Source: Eurosta solidaginis (lineage: Eukaryota; Arthropoda; Insecta; Diptera; Tephritidae). Taken from it: a DNA stretch of 64,000 nucleotides. The stretch covers positions 347,862,302 through 347,926,301 of the forward strand of contig NC_090319.1 of assembly GCF_040869045.1 (NCBI RefSeq), written 5' to 3'. A model generated the notes under the pieces. The model was not told the origin of the DNA and made no database searches. It worked only from the letters and a program-made list of their open reading frames with translations. Both the position numbers and the translations under genes were made by a program. Each line of letters opens with the position of its first letter. The first letter of the stretch is position 1. Positions 45,499 through 57,256 of this stretch are shown one piece after another.

Positions 45499-46136
45499 TA
45501 GGGCGGGTCGATTTAAAAATCGCTCATTGCTCTTTTAAAATCGTATTCTAGGGATCAAAATAAGAAACTTTGCCGAAGGAACCATACCTCTAAAACGAAT
45601 TCTGATGCCCCCCCCCCCCCTTTGGGTGGAACTTTTGGGTACGGGCAATTTCATTTCTACCTGCTGTGTCTTGTGGTGGGTTAAAAAAAATAACACAAGC
45701 AATTTTACGATCTGCAATTGTGTCACAGTGATACCTTCATTTTTTAAAACGGTTGAATAAAAAACCCACACAACTATGTTTACGACATGCAAATGCATCA
45801 CAGTGATGCCTTGGTTTTAAAAGGGGGTTGTAAAAACGCTAATTTCTAATAATTTTTTTTAATTTCTTTTCTATTACTAAGTTTAATTCGTTTTTTCATT
45901 TACATATGTTCTGACTAAATAAATTTCTAAAGAGAAAACTAAACTCCAAAAAGAAAAAACATAGGCATTTCAAAGTGGGATTTTTCAAAATTTGCCCCTA
46001 CGACCCAAAGAGGGGACATGAGAATTCGTTTTAGAGATATTGTTCCTTCGGCAAAGTTTCTTATTTTGAGTCCTAGAATATGATTTTCACAGAGCAATGG
46101 ACGATTCTTTGCCTTCCCACAAATCGACCCGGCCTA
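45499..46136. mobile_element. MITE with TAGGGCGGGTCGATTT ends and 8-bp TSD
   Basis: Ends TAGGGCGGGTCGATTT and the complement of AAATCGACCCGGCCTA, with a perfect 8-bp duplication ATGCACAT (45491-45498, 46137-46144). The arms pair for about 120 bp, including AATAAGAAACTTTGCCGAAG on the left and its near-perfect complement on the right. A C-run (45609-45622) interrupts the left arm. The element is 638 bp and has no open frame. Ends and target resemble the foldback element at 29701-34179. Confidence 0.88.
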
Positions 46137-46187
46137 ATGCACATTCATTTCACTCAGTCCTATGCGCATGATTTTCATATTAAACCA

Positions 46188-49100
46188 AGTAAGGAAGGAT
46201 AAGTTCGGGTGTAACCGAACATTACATACTCAGCCTAGAGCTTTAGGGACAAAATTGTCTTTTAATGGATACATACAAATGGTAAATCTAAAAAGTGGAG
46301 CAACTTGACTTTGCTATCTTTCTTCAGCTATCAATTCGTTTTAATTTAATATTTTTTTTTTTAAATACGAAAATTTAGTTAACTCTGAACGCATTTTTCA
46401 TCATTTTTTTTTTTTTTTTTAATCTTACTTACTTACTTACTTAATTAGCGCTTAACCGTCTAAACGGTTATGGCCGTCCAACAGGGCGCGCCAGTCGCTC
46501 CGCCAACCGGCGCCAATTGATCACACCAAGGGAGTTTAAATCGTTTTCCACCTGGTCTTCCAACAGAGTGGGGGCCGCCCTCTACCTCTGCTTCCATAGG
46601 CGGGTTCCGATAGAAACACTTTCTTGGCCGGAGCATCATCATTCATTCGCATAACATGGCCTAGCCAGCGCAGCAGCTGCGTTTTAATTCGCTGGACTAT
46701 ATTGATGTCTGCGTATAGCTCGTACAGCTCATCACTAAATTTTCTTCGGTACTCGCCATCGCCAACGCGTAGAGGTCCATAAATCTTTCGAAGAACTTTT
46801 CTCTCGAACACTCCCAAAGCCGCTTCATCTGCTGTTGTCATGGTCCATTCTTCTGCCCCATATAGCAGGACGGGTACGATAAGTGACTTGTAGAGTATGA
46901 TTTTCTTTCGCCGAGAGAGGACTTTACTTTTCAATTGCCTACTTAGTCCAAAGTAGCATTTATTGGCAAGATTTATTCTTCGCTGGATTTCAGTGCTGAT
47001 GTTGTTGCTAGTGTTGATGCGGGTTTCCAAATAAACGAAGTCTTTTACTATTTCGAAATTATGGCTGCCAACAGTAGCGTGGTTGCCAAGGTGCGTATGC
47101 GCTGACTCTTTGCTGCATGACAGCAGGTACTTCGTTTTGTCCTCCTCAGTTTGGAGTAAGCAGAACTAACAGCGCGAGTGTTTAGGCCGATAATATCAAT
47201 GTCATCAGCATATGCCAGTAATTGGCCGCTTTTATAATATATTGTTCCAGTGCGGTTAAGTTCTGCAGCTAGTATAATTTTCTCCAGCATCAAATTAAAA
47301 AAATCGCACGGTAGGGGGTCACCCTGTCTGAAACCTCGTTTAGTTTCGAACGGCTCGGAGAGGTCCTTCTCAATTCTGACTGAGCTGATGGTGTTGCTCA
47401 ACGTCATTTTGCTCAGACATATAAGTTTTGCGGGGAAACCAAATTCAGACATAGCGGCATATAGGCAGCTCCTTTTCGTGCTATCGAAAGCGGCTTTAAA
47501 GTCGACGAAGATGTGATGTGTGTCGATTCTCTTTTCACGGGTTGTTTCCAATATTTACCAGGTCTGAAGCCGCACTGATAAGATCCAATCAGCCGCTTCA
47601 CGGTGGGCTTCAATCTTTCGCACAATGCACTTGAAAGGACCTTATATGCGATATTAAGAAGGCTGATTCCACGATAGTTGGTGCATTTTGCAGTATCCCC
47701 CTTCTTGTGGACTGGGCAAAGAAAACTTAGATTCCAACCGTCGGGCATGCACTCGTCCGCCCATATTTTGCTAAGAAGCTGCTGCATGCGCCTTACCAAC
47801 TCCTCGCTGCCGTACTGGAATAGCTCCGCAGGCAATCCATCAACGCCCACGGCCTTGTTGTTTTTCAATCTGGTTATTGCTATTGTAATTTCGTCATAAT
47901 CGGGCGGGGGGCATATATTCCATCATCATCGGTTGCGGGATCGGGTTCTTCATCTCTGCGTGGTGAATTGCTGCCTCCATTTAGGAGAGCAGAGAAGTAT
48001 TCCCTCCATAATCTAAGCACTCTCTGAACATCAGTTACAAGGTCGCCGTTTTCATTCCTACAGGAGTTTGCCCCGGTCTTAAAACATTCCGTCTGTCGCC
48101 GTATTTTTTGGTAGAATTTTCGGGCATTATTCCTGGTGGCTAACAACTCAAGCTCCTCGCACTCACGCCTTTCAGCTTCTGCTTTTTGCTTCCTCAAAAG
48201 GCGTCTCGCTGCCCTTTTTCAACTCACGATAGCGTTCACACACTCCTCTTGTCGCGCTCGCTTTTAACGTAGCCCTGTAGGCAGCGTCTTTTCTTTCGGT
48301 TGCAACGCGGCATTCTTCATCGTACCAGTTGTTTTTTCGTGGCCGCCGGTAACCATTTTTTTCCTCGGCGGCAGTACGAAATGCTTTGGAGATATGCTCC
48401 CACTGCTCCTGTATTCCTTCAGGATGAGTTGTGCTCTCAGAGAGCAGGTGTGAGAGTCGAGTTGCGAAATCATTGGCAGTCTGTGGTGATTGAAGCTTTT
48501 CGACGTCTTTAAGTTAGTGAATTCCACTACAGGGGTGACTCTATAATGTGTTTTTACGATATATGTATCAAATTAAAGTACTTATGAGGGTTTTAAAAAG
48601 GAGTGTGCCTTAGTTGTATATGTGAAGTCGTTTTCGATATATCGACCAAAATGTGGACCAGGGTGACCCAGAATATCATCTGACGGGTGCCACTAATTTA
48701 TTTATATATGTAATACCACGAACAGTATTCTGCCATGATTCTAATGGCTTTTGATTTCGCCCTGCAGAACTTTTTCATTTTCTTCTACTTAATTTTAAAA
48801 GTGTTTTCTAAAGTTATATTTTGCGTCAAAAAACCAATCCAGTCACCATGTTTCTTCCCTTTTTTAGTATTTGATATAGAATTATGGCATTTGTTTCATT
48901 TTTCGAAATTTTAAATATCGATAAAGTGGGCGGAGTCATAGTCGGATTTCGTCCATTTTTAATACCAAGATAAAGTGAGTTCAAATAAGTACGTGAACTG
49001 AGTTTAGTAAAGATATATCGATTTTTGCTCAAGTTATCGTGTTAACGGCCGAGCAGAAGGACAGACGGTCGACTGTGTATAAAAACTGGGCGTGGTTTCA

Positions 49101-49945
49101 ACCGCCCATTACGCAGTTACCGTCATAGAAGCTATGCCCTTACCAAATTTCACAAGGATTGGTAAATTTTTTCGACTTATGGCATTGAAAGTATTGTAGA
49201 TAAATTAAATGAAAAATAGCGCAGTCATGCCCATTTTGAAATTTTCTTTTATTTTTGTATTTTGTTGCAGCATATCATTACTGGAGTTGAATGTTGACAT
49301 AATTTACTTATATACTGTAAAATTTTACTTTTAGTAATTTTTTTTAAGTGGGCGTGTTCGTCATCCGATTTTTCTAATTTTTATTTAGAACACATATAGT
49401 AATAAGAGTAACGTTCCTGCCAAATTTCATCATGATATCTTCAACGACTGCCAAATTATAGCTTGCAAAACTTTTAAATAACCTTCTTTCAAAAGTGGGC
49501 GGTGCCACGCCCATTGTCCAAAATTTTACTAATTTTCTGCGTCACACGTTCAACTCACCTACCAAGTTTCATCGCTTTATCCGTCTTTGGTAATGAATTA
49601 TCGCACTTTTTCGGTTTTTCGAAATTTTCGATATCGAAAAGTGGGCGTGGTTATAGTCCGATTTCCGATTTTATATAGCGATCCGAGATGAGTGCCCAGA
49701 AACTTACATACCAAATTTCATTACGATACCTCTAAATTTACTCAAGTTATCGTGTTCACGTGCAGACGGGCGGATGGACGAACGGACGGACGGTCATGAC
49801 TAAATGAATTTCTTTTTTCGCCCAGATCATTTTGATATATAGAAGTCTATATCTCTCTCGATTAGTTTATGCCGTTGCGGGGTACCGTTATGCGAACAAA
49901 ATTATTATATGTACTCCGTGAGCTCTGCTCAGCTAAGTATGACAT
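46188..49945. mobile_element. Second satellite-carrying element, about one unit
   Basis: Left end AGTAAGGAAGG, hairpin TTCGGGTGTAACCGAA, ATACTCAGC; right end GTGAGCTCTGCTCAGC. The 3' segment 48670-49945 is collinear with 18590-19905. Only about 1.3 units of the 129-bp repeat remain (48530-48690), matching the diverged edge unit of the big array. An RTE-like LINE is inserted at 46425-48507. It is the low-copy counterpart of the element at 11904-19908. Confidence 0.8.
46425..48507 (-). pseudogene. RTE-like LINE, 5'-truncated copy
   Basis: Minus-strand copy ending in (TAAG)n at 46425 with the AACCGTCTAAACGGTT hairpin just inside (46453-46468). It keeps the endonuclease-RT linker missing from the 30-33 kb copy (47880-48527), an RT start with intact MPDGWNLSFLCPVHKKGDT (47868-47413), KRGFRQGDPLPCDFFNLM, YADDIDIIGL (about 47195) and the C-terminal QLLRWLGHVMRM block. 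About 34 bp is lost within the RT finger region (near 47555), and other frameshifts occur, so it is inactive. The endonuclease is lost by 5' truncation. Confidence 0.85.
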
Positions 49946-49959
49946 AAAAGGAGACTAGT

Positions 49960-51002
49960 CGAGATTTTACGAGCAAATCTCGGAAATTTCGGATGAGGGG
50001 AATTCTTCGTCCTATTTTGTGATTAATGGCTTCAGACTCGGATCCACCATTTTGATTCCGATTTTTTAGGATAACAGCGACGTTACGGTAGACTTTGGAC
50101 ATTTTTTGCGTTTTTGCGTGACAAAATTAAGATTTTATTCTAAAGGAGTTCCAAGTCTAGAAAGGAGTTGAATTAAATGGAGAGAATTGTCAGTCAGTTG
50201 ATTGTAAAGCATTGTAAGTGAAGTACGCGAGTAATTAAATCGTAAAATACTACTACCATAGTAGTGTTGTAAATAAGAAACATTTTGCTATACTGAATGT
50301 TTGAGTTTGAGTTTATTCGACAGTACAGCTATTCAAACGATAACATAAAGTGCAAAATAATTAAGAATTTTCCAAAACTCGTTACAATATTATATGTATA
50401 GATTGCCACTACATGTGGATCACTCCCCCTGTGATGAATGAGACGCCTGGGCATGAGTGTGTCTTTGTCTCTCACGACAGGTAGAAACTGAAAGATTCCC
50501 AGCTGGACCAAGCATGGGGCTAACTCTGTAGGAGAAATACAGTGCAAAATATGTAGGCAGTATTCTAAAGACCACAAGTTCTCGTCGAAACTTAAAGTGG
50601 GGTAAGGAGACAACCCGCCATCCCTTGTCTCGAAACTCTCGCTTGTATTCGAGAAGAAATCGTCAGCTCTAATTCATACCGCTTTCAAATTAGGACCTGC
50701 GTGTTGACGGCTTACACACAAGCTCCACACTAAGGTACTTTTCGTAATATATGCTTAAATGGGCGTTTATATATGTGTAGAGAATGTTCGCGCCGAAAGC
50801 TCACGCATATTCGCCAAAGATATATGAATATTTATGATGCGCGTATGTGACAGCTTGCCATAGAATGAAGTGTATACGTTCAGCTATTCATCCATTTTCA
50901 TTCAACACTTCTATCTTCGCTTTTGCCAAGCAGCCGGCAGCAGCTTTTTTGGTTTGCCGGAAACCAGAACACAGACAAGCCCACAGAGTAAGTGGACAAT
51001 GC

Positions 51003-51039
<37 letters not shown>

Positions 51040-51230
51040 TGAGTAGATTTGAATTGTAAATATGTACATACGTACGGAACTTTAAGCTTTTTATTATGAC
51101 TATGAAAGTACCCAGTAAACACATTTTTTTCATTTCCAGTTAAGGTAACTTAGTAATGCAATCACAGGCATCCAATAAAACAGCTATTAATATATCAACC
51201 TAATAAAATAATATTATACAAAATTTTTAA
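49960..51230. other. Non-coding DNA with (AT)n microsatellite
   Basis: No gene recognised. A pure (AT)n run occupies about 51004-51036. An open frame at 50613-50329 (minus) has no domain or splice support. Confidence 0.45.
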
Positions 51231-51231
51231 T

Positions 51232-52148
51232 TAAACGGTTTTATCGAAAACAATACTTACATTAAGTAATAATAATACTAAAAGCTAGAAAATAATTAGA
51301 TAGGTCCTAGGCACTAGTCATCACACTCGTCATCCATCTAGGGCGTTGAAGAAAAATTTTTTAAAATTTGAAGCGTTGCATAACCCGATTAAGGTTCAGT
51401 TGGTCTTATATATGAATATCAATAAATTTGATGCGTCCAACGCTTTTATTTAATTGTCTGATCAACGCCATAGATGGATGAGGAGTGCGATGACTAGTAC
51501 CTAGGACCTACCTAATTATTTTTTAGCTTTTAGTTGTTGTTGTTGTTGTTGTAGCAGTGCTTCGCCCCATCCAATAGGTGCGGCCCATCAAAAATTGTCA
51601 TCAATATCCTCTAATGATTCTGGATAGGTAAGAGTTTAACCTGTTACAGTATCCAGATCGAAGTTGAGCTAGAGTGACTCGCGTTTCCCTGGGGAGTGTG
51701 CGTTCCTCTTCCGCAAGTATTGGGTACTGTTCTTCGAGTACTTGATTCACCGGAAAATTCCCGGCATAAAGGTTCGACGCATGTTTCTGGAGTTCACTGA
51801 GGACCTGCTTGTGTTTTTTGGCTTCATACGGCTGAGTTCTCAGGTGCCGTATTTCCTCAAAATGCTTACGGAGATGACTCCTTAAGCCCCTAGGCGGTGT
51901 TGGCTCATCAATTCAGATACCTGTTGGGATGCCCAGGTTTCTGGGTATTCAACAGTAACTGTTTCGTTAGCATCTCATTTCTCTCCGTGATGGGGATGGG
52001 ATGGGGTATTCGCGCCTCATTATGTAGATGGTGATCTGGGGACATAAGAAGACAGCCCGTTGCGATTCTGAGAGCAGTATCCCCATTTAGCTTTTAGTAT
52101 TATTATTACTTAATGTAAGTATTGTTTTCAATAAAACCGTTTAACTTA
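51232..52148. mobile_element. MITE split by a jockey-like LINE
   Basis: The left arm (51232-51365) reads AACGGTTTTATCGAAAACAA, TACTAAAAGCTAG, GGTCCTAGGCACTAGTCATC; the right arm (51463-51533 plus 52098-52148) is its complement, ending TTCAATAAAACCGTTTAA. Without the insert the element is about 350 bp with arms of about 130 bp, a long-arm palindrome. No open frame. Confidence 0.85.
51534..52085 (-). mobile_element. Jockey-like LINE 3' fragment with exact TSD
   Basis: Inserted into the MITE right arm, flanked by an exact 12-bp duplication TTTAGCTTTTAG (51522-51533, 52086-52097). The minus strand starts in ORF2 coding sequence (TALRIATGCLLMSPDHHLHN, then EMLTKQLLLNTQKPGHPNR) and ends in a (CAA)n tail (51534-51550 as TTG repeats). 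It is strongly 5'-truncated. The duplication and tail are signatures of target-primed reverse transcription. Confidence 0.88.
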
Positions 52149-52384
52149 AACATTTTTTTTTTTTTAATTATTTTATTTTCAAGTTTTTAGTCTTTATTTA
52201 ATTGCCTGTTATTTTTCATTCTATTTAGTTCATTTAGTGACTCATTATTACAAGGACTCTTTTCTAATAATTTGTTACATTCTAAGTCCTCAATATTTAA
52301 TCCTTCCAAAGACTTTATTCGACTCGGCGCCATGTATGCTTGTCCCTCCTCGACCTCCAAAATATTTTGATGTCGCTTCTACCA

Positions 52385-52580
52385 GACCGTATGTATTATT
52401 TGTTCCAAATATGAGCCAAATCGGACCACAAATATCATTTTTTTGAATATTCGATCCTTGCGTCACCTAGCGGCGATTTTTTCATAGGTCGCTTTCTATT
52501 CATGTATGTATTATGTGTTCCAAATATGAGCCAAATCGGACCACAAATAAGATTTTTTGAAATAAAACTATCCAAGAGCC
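52385..52580 (+). repeat. Two-copy tandem repeat, about 113 bp
   Basis: TTCCAAATATGAGCCAAATC followed by GGACCACAAATA and TTTTTTGA occurs at about 52403 and again at about 52516, each followed by CACCTAGCGG. Two copies only. The unit appears to be part of an older repeat. Confidence 0.6.
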
Positions 52581-53353
52581 ACCTAGCGGAGTTGTTTCTT
52601 CTTTTTATTGCATTGTTGTCGGGTTCTGAACTGTATTCCAAGTTTCAAGCTTGTAGCTTATCGGGAAGTTACATGAATTTTAATTACAAAATCCGTTCAA
52701 AACAGGCCGGCCGTTCAAGCTAAACCGTTTAAAAAGCTTAGATTTTGTTAACAGGTCGATAATCGAAAAATTGTGGGTTCGAATCGAATACCCGGGAGAA
52801 TGCTTTGAAGGGATATACAAGATATATTCAAAACAGATATCGCCTGTACATCCTAATGTCACCTTTTAAATTTTTTACCTAAATATTTAATGAATAGAAA
52901 TTTAGAATTGCTTTAAAGTTTTTTTCATACATTAAGCAATAAGGGTACTTCGCGCTTAACAACAACAATGCTAAAACCAGCATACGATTTTTTTAATTAC
53001 AAATTTAGCTTCCTGGTATTTACTGGGTATCCTCGTAAATATAATGTCTCTACGTATGCATGTTTTGGTTTTAATTTCTTCTACTTTATTGGGAAGATTT
53101 TATCTGACTTGCATTGAGTTGGCAGCACTTGTGCTTATCCATTCATTGCTGTTCTTGTTGTTTCTCCCATTTGTTTGTCCGTTGGCTTTTTGGCTGATTC
53201 ATTCATTTGTTGATGAAAACTATGAATTTTCCGCAATTGATGGTCTAATTATGCCACCAACTGCAGAATGTATGACTTTTGTGTGCGTATGGCAAAGAGT
53301 TTGTATGGTAACAAAAAAATATGGGAGACAGAACTGGGGAGCATCCGCCAGCA

Positions 53354-53719
53354 TAAATAAAAGAATAAATGTAAGGCGCGATAACCTCCGAAGAGATCTA
53401 AGGCCGAGCTTCTCTTCCAATTTGCGTCGTGCTCCTCTTGATTTTCCCTACAAATTGGCCGGACGGGACCTACATGATTTTATGCCGACTCCGAACGGCA
53501 TCTGCAAGGCAGATGAGTTTTCATTGAGAGTTTTTCATGGCAGAAATACACCCGGAGCGCTTGCCAAACTCCGCCGAGGGGCGACCCCGCTTAGAAAAAT
53601 TTTCTTCTAATTGAAAAACCTTATTTCTAAAATTTTTGATGTTGCTTTGCCCGGGGTTTGAACCAAGGGCATCCGGTGTGGTAGGCGGAGCACGCTACCA
53701 TCACACCACGGTGGCCGCC
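53354..53719 (-). mobile_element. tRNA-derived SINE, copy 3
   Basis: Full-length minus-strand copy. The head (complement of CCACGGTGGCCGCC) is at 53719, A-box-like sequence at about 53685-53705, B-box-like GGTTTGAACC at 53660-53670, then the shared body down to TAAATGTAAGGCGCG. A plus-strand open frame at 53044-53610 reads into this SINE and is therefore not a gene. Confidence 0.85.
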
Positions 53720-53924
53720 AACATAGTGATCTAAATAAATAACAATGTTGATTTAAGAAGCTATGTCTGAATTGGAGTTTTCTTTAAAAGCTTACAAAAC
53801 GTGTCTTAATTAAGTTGAGCCACCAGCTTCACCACCAGATTGGGAACGAAAGCTTTCACCGTAGATGGCACAAAGCTGAAAACCGAATTTTACAAGTCTT
53901 TCCAATATTTTATATATATAATAT

Positions 53925-53990
53925 TTTTATGGGGAAGAACCACTACGAAGTAATTGAAACCAAACGAAGCTTCCAACAAGGCGACTTTCA
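53925..53990 (+). pseudogene. Possible RT scrap (ETKRxFxQGD)
   Basis: The plus strand reads HYEVIETKRSFQQGDF, close to SEPFETKRGFRQGDPL in the RTE-like copies. The match is short (about 14 residues) and no neighbouring RT motif is recognisable. Confidence 0.3.
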
Positions 53991-54557
53991 AACGAAAAAT
54001 TAAATTAGAACATTAGATCACTTCAGTGGGTGAAAGTTAACCTACGTGCCTAGTGAATGTGAACGTGGTTTACTAGACGCAAAGGTTTTCAGCGTCATAC
54101 AAAGCTAACCCTTAACCTCGACGATACATTCTAATATAAGAGTCTACTCGTGGCGTAACGGTTCCTCTTTCGTCCTATTCGGCTAACGCTAGATTCAGGT
54201 TCCGCAATCGACGATATGGCAAAATTGTTTATGCTTTCGGAATTAATGGAGCCAGCACCAGGTGCTGGCCCTCCTTTGACACTTCCACCTCCCGATCGGC
54301 CATCTCCCCTGGAATTGGCAAGGTAGGCTTTAAGGACTACTCGATTAATGCCATAGGAAATATCAACCCTCGTATCAGAGAAAGGGCTTATGCTTCAGCA
54401 GGATTAGCTCTTGCCGACACGAGCCAACGGCTTCCTCTACTGCCCTAAGGACACTTAACTTATTTGTCGGAAACCCCAAAAAATTTTAATGGTCTAAACT
54501 TATGAGTTTGACATCAAATACCCCAATCGCTAGTGGAACTTAGGGATTAAAGGGTTG

Positions 54558-54880
54558 GATTAGCACAATACAAAGCTTTATAGCTTCAGGGCTTTCGCAA
54601 CAAAATTGTTAATCTCACCTACGCGAGGGGATTCTGTTACAAATATGATTGTATACACAGCTTTAGCAGGCGAGGTTTTGGCGACCCAAAGTTTCTCATG
54701 AAACTAGGTAGTAGCGGCAGTAGTATGGTCCAGAAAGTTTTGTGTGGTCATATTAATCGTTCCCGAAATCGTCGGGCTAGTAACTTAATGGTGCTTTGCT
54801 ACCAGAATGTACCGTGATCTATATCCAGTAAAGGGCCATCAACATCGATTATTGTGAATACAAAAACGACAACAGAGTGT
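54558..54880 (+). mobile_element. (CAA)n-tailed repeat, copy 2
   Basis: Collinear with 28362-28700: AGCACAATACAAAGCTTTA, TCACCTACGCGAGGGGATTC, GCAGGCGAGGTTTTGG, TCGGGCTAGTAACTTAATGG, AACATCGATT. The tail is decayed (ACAAAAACGACAACA). Confidence 0.7.
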
Positions 54881-55139
54881 AAAAATCAAACACACATTTA
54901 ATGAGCTCTATAGTTATAAGTTATGGCAACCACTCAATGGGACATTCATCCTATGTGAAAATTTATGAACCTGGCCCACTAACTGTAACGAAAACTAAGA
55001 TCGGCCAGTTCAGCCTTATATAATACCGATCCTTGACAATGCTTCTGCTCGTGAAAACAGAAAACAACCTAATACTTAGGCAAGATTCTGTCCAAGGAAC
55101 TCCATAACAATTAATTTTTGAAAATCGAGAACCAAGTTT

Positions 55140-55217
55140 TGATAGAATAAGCAGAGGCCGCACTACAAAGCCTTCGGGGAGCAACCTTATCACTACAACA
55201 ACAACAACAACAACCAT
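55140..55217 (+). mobile_element. (CAA)n-tailed LINE/SINE 3' end
   Basis: CACTACAAAGCCTTCGGGGA, then TTATCACTACAACAACAACA through 55217. The CTTCGGGGAG...(ACAACA)n end is the same as in the other (CAA)n-tailed repeats, but upstream sequence differs, so the 5' boundary is uncertain. Confidence 0.55.
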
Positions 55218-55480
55218 CCTTATAAACACTGATATGCCTCACCAAGAAATTTTGCGAGCACACCACATCCCCCTAATAGACTCTTTAGCAATCAAAATTT
55301 CCTTTCCCTACAAGTCACCAGGCCAGGACATTACTACTCCGTTCATACTTCAGAAGGTCTTTTGAAGGCAATGAGAAGGCAGTCGTGATTCATAATAAAA
55401 TCAAAATACAAAATAGATTCCCTTACAAAGTGATATCCAACCGGTACTTCAAACATGGGCGGCGTATGATATGAGAGCAT

Positions 55481-55789
55481 AATAAATAAATATAAGACAC
55501 AATAACCCCCGACGAGATTTTAGGCCGAGCTTATCTTCCAATTAGCGTTGTACTGTTTTTAATTTTTCCTACAAATCGGCGAGATGGGATTTACATATTT
55601 TACACCGACTGCGAACGGCATTGTCAAGGCATATAAGTTTTCACTGAGAAGTTGTTGATGGCCAAATGAAAAACTTTCTTCCAATTTAAAAAACTTGTTT
55701 CTAGACTTTTAATATAGCTTTGCCGGGCTTGAACCCTGAATCTTCAGTGTGATAGGCGGAACAGGCTACCACTACACCACGGTGCCCAC
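55481..55789 (-). mobile_element. tRNA-derived SINE, copy 4
   Basis: Minus-strand copy, more diverged. Head complement CACCACGGTGCCC at 55789, body words TTTTCACTGAGAAGTTG and AAACTTGTTTCTAGAC, and end TAAATATAAGACACAATAA. It lacks the ATACACTCGGAGCGCTTGCC block by deletion. Confidence 0.8.
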
Positions 55790-56572
55790 ATAGCATATAC
55801 CAAATCCTATACTATTCAAAGAAGGTGCGAGGAGCAAGACGGCAAAGAAACAGTCTGGTATTAACTGAGTGAATCTCCACCTTAGATTAAGAGAAAAAAC
55901 CTAAGATGTAAGAGTAAAAAATTGTATCTTAAAAAAATTTAAATCATGATTAGATGTAAGGTTTAGAATATGATAGGGATGCATACCCTTCAATTAGCCG
56001 CAGGATTTTTTGACTAATTTTACACTGAGTGACGCCAGGGCGTATGAGTAATATGTCGGCATGCAATGTAATAGCGTTTTCTTTTCTGGCAAAAGTGTTA
56101 CGCATTTTGTACGCCGCGCAAGGCTTTTAAATATATTTTGTGCTGTTCTAAAAAGCAGGAAACGCCTTTACGGGGTATTTCGTTCTTTTGTGAAAATTTT
56201 TGCCTGCTCGCAACGCAAAAGCGTTACACTTTTACCCTCCATATAATGTCGGTGTGGCAGTGCAACTCTGCTAAACTAGCTGATCGTAACAATTTATTTT
56301 CGTAACTTCACATATTTTTAGGCGAAGAAAATTGAAATGAAGGAAACAATTGCTAATTAATTTGTATTATCATTGACAGCGCGTTTGTGAAAATCAGCTA
56401 ATGCACGGGGTAGCCATTTATCCATTAATTTGCATGCACTATAAATGTTCAAAATTTTCTGGGGTATGAGTAACTCTATTAAAGCTGTACCATTTACTTA
56501 GGCAACAATTTATTTTAGAAAATAAAACGCTATAAGTGAAAGCCATTTTCTTTTCCAATTACTATTAACAAG

Positions 56573-57256
56573 CCCAATGCATAGCAACCGCAACCCAATT
56601 GTCAACCTCACCTACGCGAGGCGAATCCTGTTATAAATACGCATGTAAATAAATGTAAGGCGCGATAACTTCCGAATGGATTTTAGACCGTGTTTCTTCT
56701 CTTCCAATTTGCGTCGTGCTCCTCTTGATTTCCCCTACAAATTGGCCGGACGGGACCTACATGTTTTATGCCGACTCCGAACGCCATCTGCAAGACAGAT
56801 GAGTTTTCACTGAGAGCTTTTCATGGCAGAAATACACTCGGAGCGCTTGCCAAACACTGCCGAGGGGCGACCCCGCTTAGAAACATTTTCTTCTAATTGA
56901 AAAACCTTATTTCTAAAATTTTGATGTTGTTTTGACCGGGGTGTGAACCCAGGGCATAGGGTGTGGTAGGCGGAGCACGCTACCATCACACCACGGTGGC
57001 CGCCGATACGCCTGTATCATACACATATTAGTAGGCGAGGCTCCGGTAGCCCCAAGTACCTAATGGAACTAGGGAGCGGGATAGCTTAGAAGGTTCAATG
57101 TGGTCATATTAAATCGTTCCCGATATGATCGGGCTAATACCTTAATGATGCTTTTTACCGGAACGTGCCGAATATATATCCAGCAAAGGATATCGATATA
57201 TCGATAACACTCCCCAAAGCATTCGGGGAGTGTCCTTTTTGCTACAACAACAACCA
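56573..57256 (+). mobile_element. (CAA)n-tailed repeat, copy 3, split by SINE
   Basis: Left part 56573-56647 (TCAACCTCACCTACGCGAGG) and right part 57006-57256 (GTAGGCGAGGCTCCGG, TGATCGGGCTAATACCTTAA, CACTCCCCAAAGCATTCGGG, ACAACAACAACCA) are contiguous in the copy at 28362-28700. The interruption is SINE copy 5. Confidence 0.8.
56648..57005 (-). mobile_element. tRNA-derived SINE, copy 5, with TSD
   Basis: Full-length minus-strand SINE nested in a (CAA)n-tailed repeat, with an 11-bp duplication ATACGCATGTA (56637-56647) / ATACGCCTGTA (57006-57016), one mismatch. The head is at 57004 (complement of CCACGGTGGCCGCC). This copy defines both ends of the SINE: about 358 bp. Confidence 0.88.

Noticed and set aside
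45601..45625. C homopolymer as a functional G-quadruplex site
   Set aside because: A single uninterrupted run inside a MITE arm, not matched in the other arm; more likely slippage expansion.
53044..53610. 188-codon plus-strand ORF with a hydrophobic N-terminal half
   Set aside because: The second half is SINE copy 3 read in antisense; the first half has no domain or splice support.
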